In this document: one piece after another, positions 33,148 to 41,275 of the stretch
How positions within the stretch are numbered: the first letter of the stretch is position 1
Layout of the letters: every line of letters starts with the position of its first letter
Origin: Methylobacter sp.
Lineage (GTDB): Bacteria > Pseudomonadota > Gammaproteobacteria > Methylococcales > Methylomonadaceae
Direction of reading: 5' to 3'
Assembly: GCA_024636505.1 (NCBI GenBank)
Contig: JAGXGY010000027.1
Location: 1-64,000, forward strand
DNA: 64,000 nucleotides
Made by a program: the position numbers and the translations under genes
The notes under the pieces: generated by a model
What the model was told of the DNA's origin: nothing
Database searches by the model: none
What the model saw: only the letters and a program-made list of their open reading frames with translations

Positions 33148-33234
33148 GCCGGTCGCGGGGCACGCGCTCCCCGCTAGACCTCATCAACCGCCAAAGCGGA
33201 AGGGCTCGTAAGCGATTTACGACGACCGGCCTTT
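33148..33234 (+). ncRNA. Cloverleaf-like structured segment, terminator or small RNA
   Basis: GCCGGTCG (33148-33155) pairs perfectly with CGACCGGC (33223-33230). Inside lie three hairpins: CGGGG/CCCCG (33156-33160 with 33169-33173), CCGC-CAAA-GCGG (33188-33199) and TCGTAA-GCGAT-TTACGA (33206-33222). A T-run follows at 33232-33235. It directly follows the hybrid gene. It is not a tRNA: no anticodon arm of normal size. Confidence 0.5.
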
Positions 33235-33277
33235 TCAGTATAAACTAACCCCTAAAATTTACCACTCAGGAGCCGCG

Positions 33278-33493
33278 ATGCACAGTATTGAAACCCTAAA
33301 AAACCTGTTAACGTCAGGCGCAGGACTGCGCATTGACGCCAATATGGTCAGTATTAACAGCCTCAATGAATTGGCCGCTATTGCTCACAGCAACGGTGCC
33401 AGGCTCACCATCACCAACGCCAATCATGTTCTCAAGGATTCGCTGGAGCGGTTGGCCGTGGTCGGCGGGCAGTTTGTCAGCTTCGAGTTTTAA
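33278..33493 (+). CDS. Small phage protein of unknown function
   Basis: A 71-residue protein (MHSIETLKNLLTSGAGLRID..., end VVGGQFVSFEF), preceded by AGGAG. The stop is directly before the G start. The alternating hydrophobic pattern suggests a small alpha/beta unit. No family recognised. Confidence 0.6.
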   Translation: MHSIETLKNLLTSGAGLRIDANMVSINSLNELAAIAHSNGARLTITNANHVLKDSLERLAVVGGQFVSFEF

Positions 33494-33940
33494 ATGATTG
33501 AAATAAGCGTCGACGACCGCGAGCTCCAGGCGGCCTTGCGCAACCTGCAGCAGGTAACAGGCAACCTGCGCCCTGCTCTGCAAAAAATAGGCGATAAGCT
33601 AAAAGACTCCACCCAGCAACGCTTTGGCAGCCAGACCGCTCCCGACGGTTCGGCGTGGCTGGGCAATGCCGAGTCCACGATTGCGCGTAAGGGCCGCAGC
33701 CAGCCGTTGACCGAGCACGGTACTCTGGGCGATACCATCGATTCTCAATTGCTGGGCAATGACGGCGTGCAGATCGGCAGCCCGATGAAATACGCGGCGA
33801 TGATGCAGTTCGGCGGCACCAAGGCCGAATTTCCGGCTCTATGGGGCGATATTCCAGCGCGGCCGTTTTTGGGCATTTCTGCCGATGACCGCAATGCCGT
33901 CATCGAGATTATTACCCGCCACCTGGAACAGGCTGTTTAA
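33494..33940 (+). CDS. G: Phage virion morphogenesis protein, Mu G-like (copy 2)
   Basis: A 148-residue homologue of the gene at 14449: both have MMQFGGTKAEFPxLWGDIPxR and an LGIS segment. The N-terminal halves differ. It belongs with the plus-strand head genes. Its presence on both strands shows that the two halves are not simply one split genome. Confidence 0.85.
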   Translation: MIEISVDDRELQAALRNLQQVTGNLRPALQKIGDKLKDSTQQRFGSQTAPDGSAWLGNAESTIARKGRSQPLTEHGTLGDTIDSQLLGNDGVQIGSPMKYAAMMQFGGTKAEFPALWGDIPARPFLGISADDRNAVIEIITRHLEQAV

Positions 33941-33943
33941 GTT

Positions 33944-33972
33944 TTGACAAAGGCCGCGCAAAGGGCTAATCT
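33944..33972 (+). promoter_or_regulatory. Sigma-70 promoter of C4 RNA and antirepressor, copy 2
   Basis: TTGACA (33944-33949), 17-bp spacer, TAATCT (33967-33972). It is nearly the same in layout as the minus-strand promoter at 23204-23176. Confidence 0.8.
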
Positions 33973-33978
33973 GCTCGG

Positions 33979-34057
33979 GCACTGGCAAAGCCGGTGTCGG
34001 GACTCTAACCCCCGCAATAACAAAAGGTGCCGGCGCACACTATCATGCGCTTTTTTT
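33979..34057 (+). ncRNA. C4-type antisense RNA (immunity RNA), copy 2
   Basis: Predicted RNA of about 79 nt ending in terminator GCGCA-cactatca-TGCGC plus seven T. It has a hairpin CTGGCAAAGCCGG near its start and CGGGACTCTAACCCCCGC at 33998-34015, largely complementary to GCGGTGGTTAGAACCCG at 34117-34133. Length, promoter, terminator and complementarity match P1/P7 C4 RNA. Confidence 0.7.
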
Positions 34058-34116
34058 ATGTCTATCGAATTATGGTGGGCTGGCATGGGCCGCCTTCGGG
34101 CGGGCCGCTCCTTTTG

Positions 34117-34166
34117 GCGGTGGTTAGAACCCGTGTCAGTCCATCGCCCGATTCTAACTATAGGGT
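34117..34166 (+). promoter_or_regulatory. C4 target and hairpin in the KilA-N gene leader
   Basis: GCGGTGGTTAGAACCCG (34117-34133) can pair with the C4-like RNA. Next comes CCATCGCCC ... GGGTGATGG (34141-34169), a strong hairpin whose loop repeats the C4 motif TTCTAAC. The ribosome site AAAGGAAA of the antirepressor lies about 20 bp further on. Confidence 0.55.
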
Positions 34167-34196
34167 GATGGTCTTCTTACTCAAAAGGAAACTATC

Positions 34197-34997
34197 ATGA
34201 CTACCGAATTATCCCTCAATATTTCCGGTATTGCTGTCGCCCAAGACAGTTCAGGCCGTTTCAATCTGACTGATCTGCATAAGGCTGCTGGTGGATTATC
34301 TCAGCACGAGCCTAATCGATGGCTTAGAAATCAACAAACTAAAGACCTGGTTGATGAATTGCGTAAGCCATTGATTTATACGGATACCCAAATTAGGGTA
34401 TCCGACAAAATCAAGCACTTAGAACCTATCAGTATCGTCAAAAGCTTTTTCATGACTCAAGGCACCTTTGTCGTAGAAGAATTGGTCTATGCTTATGCGA
34501 TGTGGATCAGCCCAGCCTTTCATTTGCAGGTGATACGCTCCTATGCCGCCTTGGCTAAAGGCCTACAGCCCGCGCCGTCCGCCATGCCTGCCAGCATTGA
34601 AGCCCGCATGGAACGCATGGAAGGCTTTATGGAGACCATGGCCAGCAATATGTGCACCATGGCCGAAGTCTCGGTACAGCAGGCGCAAAAACTGGATGTG
34701 ACTGCCCGCTATATTGGCTTGCTGGAGGTCAACCAGAAAGGCACGGTTAAGATCACCCGCACCGTCGAAGCCGAAGCTCTGGCGCTGGCCGCGCAAGGGG
34801 TATCGATGACCGACATTGCCAAGGTGGTGCGGGTTTCGCGGGCTTCGGTCAGCTTGCTGGTGCGCGGCAAGTATCCCTGGTCATACTCTCAGGCCGCCTT
34901 GCCGCCCGCCTCGGTGCAGGACGTGGCGGACAGCATGGTTGCCGCCGAACGTGACCTATTGTTGGCCAGGCTGGCTAAACTGGACGGTGCCCAATGA
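34197..34997 (+). CDS. KilA-N domain phage antirepressor/regulator
   Basis: A 266-residue protein. The KilA-N domain (about 15-120) has GRFNLTDLHKAAGGLSQHEPN and EELVYAYAMWISPAFHLQVIRS. A coiled middle part rich in methionine follows, then a C-terminal helix-turn-helix (ALAAQGVSMTDIAKVVRVSRA). By context with the C4 RNA it is an antirepressor-type regulator. Unrelated in sequence to the BRO-N protein at 22263 although controlled alike. Confidence 0.8.
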   Translation: MTTELSLNISGIAVAQDSSGRFNLTDLHKAAGGLSQHEPNRWLRNQQTKDLVDELRKPLIYTDTQIRVSDKIKHLEPISIVKSFFMTQGTFVVEELVYAYAMWISPAFHLQVIRSYAALAKGLQPAPSAMPASIEARMERMEGFMETMASNMCTMAEVSVQQAQKLDVTARYIGLLEVNQKGTVKITRTVEAEALALAAQGVSMTDIAKVVRVSRASVSLLVRGKYPWSYSQAALPPASVQDVADSMVAAERDLLLARLAKLDGAQ

Positions 34998-35215
34998 GCG
35001 CAACACTGGACGCACTGGATCGCATTGACCATATCACCGCCTGCCTGGAAGCGGTCAGCGATCTGATGATTCCGGCCAGCGACTTGCATGCGGTAGACCG
35101 CGGAAAGCAGGCCTTGCTGCTGGCGTTCCTGCTGACCGAATACCGCATTGCCTCGGATAATTTAGGGCAGGCGCTTAAACCGGGCAAGGTCAATGTATTA
35201 CATTCTGCCGCTTAG
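34994..35215 (+). CDS. Small helical phage protein behind the KilA-N gene
   Basis: A 73-residue protein (MSATLDALDRIDHITACLEA..., end KVNVLHSAA), overlapping the preceding stop (ATGA). It takes the same place as the 66-residue gene behind the BRO-N antirepressor, without clear sequence identity. Function unknown. Confidence 0.6.
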   Translation: MSATLDALDRIDHITACLEAVSDLMIPASDLHAVDRGKQALLLAFLLTEYRIASDNLGQALKPGKVNVLHSAA

Positions 35216-35271
35216 CCTATGCCAAAAAAACCCATTAACGGCTGGCAAGCCGCATAAGCTATAGGATGTTA

Positions 35272-35302
35272 AAAACGCACTTGGCTCGACTGAGTGCGTT
35301 TT
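35272..35302 (+). terminator. Intrinsic terminator after the KilA-N unit
   Basis: A perfect 10-bp stem AAAACGCACT/AGTGCGTTTT with an 11-nt loop, ending in T4. It separates the antirepressor unit from the head operon. Confidence 0.8.
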
Positions 35303-35538
35303 CCCCCTTAAATCCCCGGTTTTGGAAAATGCCGATTTAAAAAAGCTAGGCAGAAGCGATTTAAGTTGTATTTTGCTAAAACCCACATATCGAGCCGAAA
35401 AAAAATTTAACACTCAATTAACGCATACCCTCGACAGCCTCAGCGCTGTTTGTGCGGTAAAGTCACGACCCATGTCCCTGCACAGATAAAATCCCCATTC
35501 CGAAGCCCGTCACATTCCCGTTTTATCGATGACTGCCT
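35303..35538 (+). promoter_or_regulatory. Control region of the head operon
   Basis: No gene. TTGTATTTTGCTA at 35366-35378 repeats the block at 32173. At 35498-35505 there is a TTCCGAAG half-site within CCCCATTCCGAAGCCCG, corresponding to the full palindrome at 32215. ATGACTGCCTATGATGCAGTCC before the start is also nearly repeated before the hybrid gene (described in outline). Confidence 0.4.
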
Positions 35539-36576
35539 ATGATGCAGTCCATGAACAAAAAAAACCCACTCATTGCTGCTTGTCTATTCTCGCTGTCGCC
35601 GGGCGCGGACGGCGCTATCCAGTTATTCCCTGCCGGTCAGTTTGATGCGCCTCGCGGTGCGATGGCAGGCAGCGGCCCGTGGTTTATCGATGCCTCCATT
35701 GCCGCGGCCTTGATAGCGCGGGTCACTCAGCGGACCAATGATATTGCGGTCGACTACGAACATCAAACCCTGGCTACCGCCAAGAACGGCCAGCCTGCCC
35801 CGGCGGCCGGTTGGCTTGCGCCCGCCAATCTGCATTGGGTGGACGGCAAGGGCTTGATGGCCGCCGATCCCCAATGGACAGCCAAAGCGGCGGCGCATAT
35901 TGCCACCGGGGAATACCGCTATTTATCCCCGGTATTTTCGTATGAGCCGACCACCGGCCGCGTGCTCGATCTGCTCCATGTCGCCTTAACCAACAATCCG
36001 GCCATCGACGGTATGGACGCGGTGCTGTTGGCAGCCGCGACCGCTTTTAACCTTAACCCATCATCACAGGAGTCCTTTATGGATCTGAAACTTTTAACTT
36101 TACTGGGCCTTAAAGAAGGGGCAACGCCTGAAGAAGTGCTGGCCGCCACCACTGCCTTGCATACCGGCAATCAGCAATTACATCAACAACTGGCCGACAA
36201 GGACATTGCGATTGCGGCGGCATCATTGACCACGCCGGAGACAGCGGTTGCTGCTATCACCGGCTTGCAGGCGCAACTGGCGGCATTGACCGCTCAGGTG
36301 AACGACGGTCAGGTCGATGAGATGATCGCCGCCGCTAAAGCGCAAGGCAAGTTGTTGCCGGTGCAGGAGCCTTGGGCGCGGAGTTTGGAAAAGAGCGCAC
36401 TCCAGGCTTATCTGGATGTGGCGCAACCGGTCGCGGCGCTGAACGCGCAGCAATCCAGCGGCAGACAGTTGGACGCTAGCGGCGTCGCGGTGCTGACAGC
36501 CGAGCAGATTGCGGTGTGCTCGCAATTGGGCTTGTCCCAGGATGACTTTAAAAAAACCTTGGCTGAAGATGCATAA
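35539..36576 (+). CDS. I: Head maturation protease/scaffold, Mu I-like (gp32)
   Basis: A 345-residue protein. The N-terminal half is a phage protease (QLFPAGQFDAPRG, RTNDIAVDYEHQTL with conserved YEH, GEYRYLSPVFSYEPTTGRVL, ALTNNPAIDGMDAV). The C-terminal half is the alanine-rich, helical scaffold part. It processes and shapes the capsid formed by the T-like protein downstream. A damaged relative lies at 54868. Confidence 0.88.
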   Translation: MMQSMNKKNPLIAACLFSLSPGADGAIQLFPAGQFDAPRGAMAGSGPWFIDASIAAALIARVTQRTNDIAVDYEHQTLATAKNGQPAPAAGWLAPANLHWVDGKGLMAADPQWTAKAAAHIATGEYRYLSPVFSYEPTTGRVLDLLHVALTNNPAIDGMDAVLLAAATAFNLNPSSQESFMDLKLLTLLGLKEGATPEEVLAATTALHTGNQQLHQQLADKDIAIAAASLTTPETAVAAITGLQAQLAALTAQVNDGQVDEMIAAAKAQGKLLPVQEPWARSLEKSALQAYLDVAQPVAALNAQQSSGRQLDASGVAVLTAEQIAVCSQLGLSQDDFKKTLAEDA

Positions 36577-36811
36577 GTTGATTGCAGAAAGCCGCAGTAT
36601 CCGCGTGGCGCTACTGAAGGCGCTGTATCTGGCCTTGCATGCCGATCCCGGTCAAGGCTGGGTTTGGCGGCGGGAATTGGAACGGCAAGCGGGGAGCGCG
36701 ATTGATTTTGAATTGAACTACTTGAGTGAGCGCCACTACTTGCAAGCTGACGGCCCCAAGTACCGCATCAGCGCCACGGGCATCGATTTTATTGAACAGG
36801 AGAACGACTAA
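36569..36811 (+). CDS. Small winged-helix-like phage protein
   Basis: An 80-residue protein (MHKLIAESRSIRVALLKALY...), with a wing-like LSERHYLQADGPKYRISATG. It overlaps the protease by 8 bp and the cement gene by one base. It resembles the gp26-like proteins at 19419 and 20061 in size and layout. The second head module lacks it. Confidence 0.6.
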   Translation: MHKLIAESRSIRVALLKALYLALHADPGQGWVWRRELERQAGSAIDFELNYLSERHYLQADGPKYRISATGIDFIEQEND

Positions 36812-37212
36812 TGGCTGTACTGACGAAAGACCGCAATACCGCGCAACGCCAAGGCGACGAGTTTAACCATCCGGTGGCCGCCGCCGCCCATATTTTCGCC
36901 GGGTCACTGGTGGTGCTGGATGCGGCGCGTAATGCCAAACCCGGCTTAACCGCTACCGGCCTGATTGCGCTCGGCCGCGCCGAAGAGGCCGTCGATAACA
37001 CCACCGGTGCGGCCGGAGACAAGACGGTGCAGGTACGCAACGGGGTGTTTTTGTTTGCCAATGACGGCAGCATCGCCCGCGCCGATTTAGGCGGCACCGC
37101 TTATATCGTCGACGATCAAACCGTTGCCGACACCGACGGCACCGGCACCCGTAGCGCCGCTGGCAAGATTGTCGATGTCGATGCTGCCGGCGTCTGGATC
37201 AGAATCGCTTAA
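36811..37212 (+). CDS. Capsid decoration (cement) protein
   Basis: A 133-residue beta-rich protein. Blocks: TKDRNTAQRQGDEFNHPVAA, FAGSLVVLDAA, VQVRNGVFLFAN, AYIVDDQTV, GKIVDVDAAGVWIRI. Its homologue lies at 55950 in the second module. It sits between protease and major head protein as in Mu-like phages. Confidence 0.78.
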   Translation: MAVLTKDRNTAQRQGDEFNHPVAAAAHIFAGSLVVLDAARNAKPGLTATGLIALGRAEEAVDNTTGAAGDKTVQVRNGVFLFANDGSIARADLGGTAYIVDDQTVADTDGTGTRSAAGKIVDVDAAGVWIRIA

Positions 37213-37231
37213 TTTTTAGAGGAATCGAACC

Positions 37232-38134
37232 ATGTTAGTCAACAAAAGCTCTATCCAGAGCATTTTTACCGGCCTGAAAACCACCTTCAATAACGCCCTG
37301 ACCGCGCAAACCGGCAACTGGCAGGCGACCGCGATGGAAGTGCAGTCCAACAGCCGGGGCGAGGATTACGCCTGGTTAAGCCGCTTCCCGATGATGCGCA
37401 AATGGATCGGCGAGAAGTCGATCAAAGCCTTGGCGGCCAACAAGTTTACGGCGGTCAACGAGGATTGGGAAACCACGATTGCGGTCAAACGCAACGACAT
37501 CGAAGACGACAGCATCGGCATTTACAGCGCCCAGGCACATATGGCGGGCGATTCGGCGGCGGAACTGCCGTACATCATCATCGATGAGCTGAAAAACAAC
37601 GGCTTTATCAATACCGGCATCGACGGCCAGTTTTTTTACGACACCGACCACGAGGTTAAAGGGGCTTCGGTGTCCAACAAGCTGGCGACGGTCTTGAGCA
37701 CGGCAACCCCGGCGACAGCGGCGGCCGGTTACGGCGCGGCCAGAATAGCGATCATGAAGTTTACCGACGAAGAAGGCATGCCCTTGAGGCTGGTGCCGGA
37801 TACGCTGGAAGTTCCGCCTGCGCTGGAAGCGATTGCTAACAAGCTGATTAACGCCGACAAGCTGGACGACAACAGCCCTAACCCGTACAGAGGCACGGCC
37901 ACGGTGATCGTTAACCCGGCGCTGACTTCAGATACCGCGTGGTTTCTGCATGTGACCTCCAAAGCGGTGAAGCCGTTTATCCTGCAAATGCGTAAGCGTC
38001 CGGTGTTTGTGTCGCAAACGTCGATGGAAAATGACGACGTGTTTTCCAAGGCGGAATACAAGTTCGGCGCGGAAGCACGCGCTACCGGGGTTTATGGCTT
38101 CTGGCAGTTGTCAGTGGGCAGCACCGGCGCTTAA
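37232..38134 (+). CDS. T: Major head protein, Mu T-like (gp34)
   Basis: A 300-residue HK97-fold capsid protein starting MLVNKSSIQSIFTGLKTTF. Strong blocks: DYAWLSRFPMMRKWIGEKSI, NEDWETTIAVKRNDIEDD, FYDTDHEVKGASVSN, TGVYGFWQLSVGSTGA. It is closely related to the protein at 56353, which has an extra N-terminal leader that this one lacks. Confidence 0.93.
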   Translation: MLVNKSSIQSIFTGLKTTFNNALTAQTGNWQATAMEVQSNSRGEDYAWLSRFPMMRKWIGEKSIKALAANKFTAVNEDWETTIAVKRNDIEDDSIGIYSAQAHMAGDSAAELPYIIIDELKNNGFINTGIDGQFFYDTDHEVKGASVSNKLATVLSTATPATAAAGYGAARIAIMKFTDEEGMPLRLVPDTLEVPPALEAIANKLINADKLDDNSPNPYRGTATVIVNPALTSDTAWFLHVTSKAVKPFILQMRKRPVFVSQTSMENDDVFSKAEYKFGAEARATGVYGFWQLSVGSTGA

Positions 38135-38148
38135 TAACCTATTCAAAC

Positions 38149-38168
38149 GGGCGGCCAGGCGGTCGCCC
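38149..38168. repeat. Small REP-like palindrome after T
   Basis: GGGCGGCC-AGGC-GGTCGCCC followed by CTAC, a short dispersed-type palindrome (GGGCGACC...GGTCGCCCCTAC). It lies in the 50-bp gap before gp35. Confidence 0.5.
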
Positions 38169-38185
38169 CTACCTGAGGAACTATC

Positions 38186-38377
38186 ATGGCTGAATTAACC
38201 AAGCCCACTAAAAAACCGACCGCCAAAGGCTATCTGGTCACGGTCAAGAAAGACGGCTTTCGCCGTTTGGGTCGCGCCTGGATGGGTAGCACGCTGGTCG
38301 AAGCGACGGATCTAAAGGCGTTTGAGCTGGCGGTGCTTGAGGCCGACCCGATGTTTACCGTTGAGGCTCAGGACTAA
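38186..38377 (+). CDS. HI1506-like small head protein (gp35)
   Basis: A 63-residue basic protein with GYLVTVKKDGFRRLGRAW and FELAVLEADPMFTVE. Same position and pattern as the gene at 57412. Likely a head accessory; mechanism unknown. Confidence 0.75.
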   Translation: MAELTKPTKKPTAKGYLVTVKKDGFRRLGRAWMGSTLVEATDLKAFELAVLEADPMFTVEAQD

Positions 38378-38380
38378 GCC

Positions 38381-38800
38381 GTGAGTTATTGCACGCTGAC
38401 TGATCTGATCGACCGGTTTTCAGAACAGGAACTTATCCAGCTGGCCGATCACGACAATGATGGCGTGATTGATGTGGCGGTGGTTGACCGGGCGATTAGC
38501 GACGCCGACGGCGAGATTGACGGCTATCTGTCCAGCCGCTATGCCGCTCCGATTACTCCGGTGCCCAAGTCGATTACCCGTATTGCCTGCGATATGAGCC
38601 GGTATTACTTGTATGACGACCTGGCGACGGAACAGGTGACCAAGCGCTATAACGATGCAGTCAAGTTTTTAATCGGCGTGGCCAAGGGCGACATCAGTAT
38701 CGGCATTACCGCGCTGGGCGCTAAGCCCTCCAGCCAGAATACCGCGCAGATGCAGACCGGCGGCACCGTTTTTAACCGCAAAGACAAGAGCTTTATCTGA
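38381..38800 (+). CDS. DUF1320 protein (Mu gp36), head-tail connector type
   Basis: A 139-residue protein starting at GTG. Blocks: YCTLTDLIDRFSEQELIQLA, DADGEIDGYLSSRYAAP, RIACDMSRYYLYDDL. This family is the connector/adaptor protein behind the capsid gene. A clear homologue is at 57690. Confidence 0.88.
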   Translation: MSYCTLTDLIDRFSEQELIQLADHDNDGVIDVAVVDRAISDADGEIDGYLSSRYAAPITPVPKSITRIACDMSRYYLYDDLATEQVTKRYNDAVKFLIGVAKGDISIGITALGAKPSSQNTAQMQTGGTVFNRKDKSFI

Positions 38801-39348
38801 TGAATGCTAACGGCATTAACGGCTTGCAAGCCGCGATCGTGGCCGATTTTGGCCAATATTTAAGCGGCGTGCAGGTGGCGATCTATGCCGGGCAGTTTTC
38901 CGAGGTGGCGACTAAAAAAACCTTAATCAACGTGCCTGCGGTGTGGCTGGATTTTGAAAGCGGCAAGCAAGGCGCCGATACCGGCACCGAGCAGGTCGAG
39001 CTGGTATGCACCTTTACGGCCTATGCGATTACCCGAGTGCTGAACAACGCCCGCGCTCGCAACCAGGACGCTCAGGCGCTGGCTCAGCAGGTATTGCTCA
39101 GGCTGCAAAACAACCGGTTTGGCTTGAGCGCTATCAGCAGGCCCTCGGGCATTGACCTCAAGCCGATGAACTATGCCTATCTGGTCGATAACGGCTTAGG
39201 CGTGTGCGCCATCCGCTGGCAACAAAGCCTGTATTTGGGCGAGTCTGTCTGGGACAGTACCGGCGTAACCCCCACTGAAGTCTGGCTGGGTCTGTCACCT
39301 GAAATCGGCATTCCCTACGTCGACAAATACATCCGGGGGGATTTATGA
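38800..39348 (+). CDS. Mu gp37-like protein (DUF1834)
   Basis: A 182-residue protein with the DUF1834 layout: an N-terminal NGLQAAIVADFGQYL, a central RNARARNQDAQALAQQVLLRL and a C-terminal QQSLYLGESVW. Probably completes the tail or neck end. The TGATG overlap with gp36 indicates coupling. Confidence 0.82.
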   Translation: MNANGINGLQAAIVADFGQYLSGVQVAIYAGQFSEVATKKTLINVPAVWLDFESGKQGADTGTEQVELVCTFTAYAITRVLNNARARNQDAQALAQQVLLRLQNNRFGLSAISRPSGIDLKPMNYAYLVDNGLGVCAIRWQQSLYLGESVWDSTGVTPTEVWLGLSPEIGIPYVDKYIRGDL

Positions 39349-39908
39349 GCTTTGAATCAACCGAACTGGACCGGCGCATCAGCAACCTGATCCGCCTTGG
39401 CACCATCGACCAGGCCGACTATGCCACGGCCAAAGTACGCGTTAAAGCCGGGGATATTTTAACCGGCTGGATACCCTGGGTTAACCAACGCGCGGGCGGC
39501 GATGTCAGTTGGCATGCGCCGGAAGTCGGCGAGCAGGTGTTGATTTTAGCGCCGTCAGGCGAGCTGAATCAGGGCGTGGTGCTGACAGGATTATTTCAGG
39601 CGGCGCATGCTCAACCGGTCAACACCCCGGACAAACAGCACACTGTATACAAAGACGGCGCGGTGATCGAATACGACCGCGCCTTGCATCATCTGAAAGC
39701 GGTGTTGCCGGCAGGTGCGACAGTCGAATTAATAGCAACCGGCGGCATTGCCTTTACCGGCGACTTGACCGTGACCGGCAATATCAAAGCAAGCGGCGAC
39801 ATTACCGACCATACCCGCAGCATGCAGGGCGATCGTGGCATTTACAACGGCCATACCCATGACGATCCGCAAGGCGGAAGCGTGGCGCCGACAGGACAGA
39901 CACAATGA
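39345..39908 (+). CDS. V: Baseplate spike protein, P2 V-like
   Basis: A 187-residue protein: OB-like N-terminus (RLGTIDQADYATAKVRVKAG, GEQVLILAPSGELNQGVVLTG), then a C-terminal beta-helix with YNGHTHDDPQGGSVAPT, where the His residues can bind metal at the spike tip. First gene of the baseplate module. Confidence 0.9.
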   Translation: MSFESTELDRRISNLIRLGTIDQADYATAKVRVKAGDILTGWIPWVNQRAGGDVSWHAPEVGEQVLILAPSGELNQGVVLTGLFQAAHAQPVNTPDKQHTVYKDGAVIEYDRALHHLKAVLPAGATVELIATGGIAFTGDLTVTGNIKASGDITDHTRSMQGDRGIYNGHTHDDPQGGSVAPTGQTQ

Positions 39909-40249
39909 GCCTGAGCGGCGTTAATCGCAAAACCGGCGCGGCCTTGGCGGGTATCGGCCATTTAAAGCAGTCGATTATCGACATCCTGACCACGCCTATC
40001 GGCACAAGGGTGATGCGCAGAGAATACGGCTCGCGGCTATTTGCTTTGATTGACGCCCCAATGAATAGTGGCACCATCATCGATATAGTGGCCGCCACCG
40101 CCGAGGCATTGGATAAGTGGGAGCCGCGCATCCGACTAGACCGCGTTGAACTTGCCGCGGTCACCGCCACCGGCCGTGTCGAACTGACGTTATACGGACT
40201 TTACCGTCCGAACGGCGAGCCAATCAAGCTGGAGGGCATCATCTTATGA
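39905..40249 (+). CDS. W: Baseplate wedge protein, P2 W/gp25-like
   Basis: A 114-residue protein of the GPW/gp25 family: LKQSIIDILTTPIGTRVMRR, EYGSRLFALIDAPMN, and RLDRVELAAVTATGRVELT. It overlaps V and J by 4 bp. Confidence 0.92.
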   Translation: MSLSGVNRKTGAALAGIGHLKQSIIDILTTPIGTRVMRREYGSRLFALIDAPMNSGTIIDIVAATAEALDKWEPRIRLDRVELAAVTATGRVELTLYGLYRPNGEPIKLEGIIL

Positions 40250-41115
40250 ATGCGCTCGACTTTACCCGGATAGCGCCGCCCAGCATTATCGAGCCGCTCA
40301 GTTTCGAGTTGATTTTTGCCGCGATGCTGGCGGATTTGCAGGCGCGCGATGCAACTTTCAGCGCGTTGGTTGAATCCGACCCGGCTTACAAGATTTTAGA
40401 AGTCGCCGCTTACCGCGAGTTGCTGCTCAGGCTGCGCATCAACGAGAGCGCACGCAGCAATTTATTGGCGTTTGCGATCGGCGGCGATCTGGATCAGCTG
40501 GCCGCCAATTACGGCGTGGTGCGCATGACCATGGTGGCCGCCGACCCGCTAGCCACGCCGCCGGTGATAGAGGTATTGGAGAGCGATGACCGACTCAGGA
40601 CGCGGCTGCAATTGCGCATCGCGGCATTAGCGGCTAACGGCACCGCCGAGCATTACCGCTTTGTCGCGCTGTCGGCGCATGCCGACGTGATCGACGCCGC
40701 CGCCTTGCAGACCTTGCCCGGCTCGGTGCTGGTGGTGATTTGGTTACCGGATGGCAGTACCGCTTTGCCGGTTATTGCCGCGCGCTTCCTGGCGGATGAT
40801 GTCAGGCCGTTGGGGGTTGCCGTCGCCGTTGCCCAGGCCATGCCGATTATTATTGACGTGCAGGCGACGCTGTATACCGAGCCGACCGCACCAACCAACT
40901 TGGTGTCAACGCTCAGCGCCACTTTGCCTGTCGCCATTGCCGACTACGCCCGGCTAGGCCGCGATATGCCGTTGTCATGGCTGATTTCGCGGCTGCATGT
41001 GGACGGGGTTTCTCGGGTCGCGTTGCAGGCGCCGACGACAAATAAAGTTCTGGAACCGAACGAATACGCGGTTGCCGGGCAAATTAATTTAATTAACGGC
41101 GGCAGCGCATGGTGA
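40246..41115 (+). CDS. J: Baseplate assembly protein, P2 J-like
   Basis: A 289-residue protein: DLQARDATFSALVESDPAYK, ILEVAAYRELLLRLRINESA, LDQLAANYGVVR. Forms the wedge arm of the baseplate with W and I. Ends GGSAW at the repeat-invaded junction. Confidence 0.92.
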   Translation: MNALDFTRIAPPSIIEPLSFELIFAAMLADLQARDATFSALVESDPAYKILEVAAYRELLLRLRINESARSNLLAFAIGGDLDQLAANYGVVRMTMVAADPLATPPVIEVLESDDRLRTRLQLRIAALAANGTAEHYRFVALSAHADVIDAAALQTLPGSVLVVIWLPDGSTALPVIAARFLADDVRPLGVAVAVAQAMPIIIDVQATLYTEPTAPTNLVSTLSATLPVAIADYARLGRDMPLSWLISRLHVDGVSRVALQAPTTNKVLEPNEYAVAGQINLINGGSAW

Positions 41116-41275
41116 TGTCGGCCTTAGACGCGAATAAATTCCCTCGTTCCCACGCTCCTGCGTGGGAATGCCTGGGGCTTACAGGTCACGGGGGTTACCA
41201 CGCAGAGCGTGGGAACCAGGGCATGGTGGTGTCGGTCTTAGACGCGCGAATAAATTCGCTCCCACAATGGTGATG
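41109..41275. repeat. REP cluster at the J-I junction with repeated I start
   Basis: GTTCCCACGC-tcct-GCGTGGGAATGC (about 41145-41170) and a second inverse half ACGCAGAGCGTGGGAAC (about 41199-41215) are flanked by ATGGTGATGTCGGCCTTA (41109) and ATGGTGGTGTCGGTCTTA (41223), each followed by GACGCG...AATAAATTC. The true I start repeats ATGGTGATGTCGGC again at 41267. Repeat insertion seems to have multiplied the gene start. Confidence 0.7.

Noticed and set aside
33148-33234. tRNA gene reading of the cloverleaf-like structure
   Set aside because: No 7-bp anticodon loop of normal size, no TTC consensus arm and the T-arm-like loop has 5 nt; not a tRNA.
33944-34168. 74-codon frame MTKAAQRANL... before the KilA-N gene
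   Set aside because: Starts at the -35 TTGACA of the promoter and covers the C4-like RNA and its terminator; not a protein-coding gene in the usual sense.
41162-41272. Longer N-terminus for tail protein I
   Set aside because: The extra residues only translate the REP cluster; the conserved start is LLPPNAT just after 41273.
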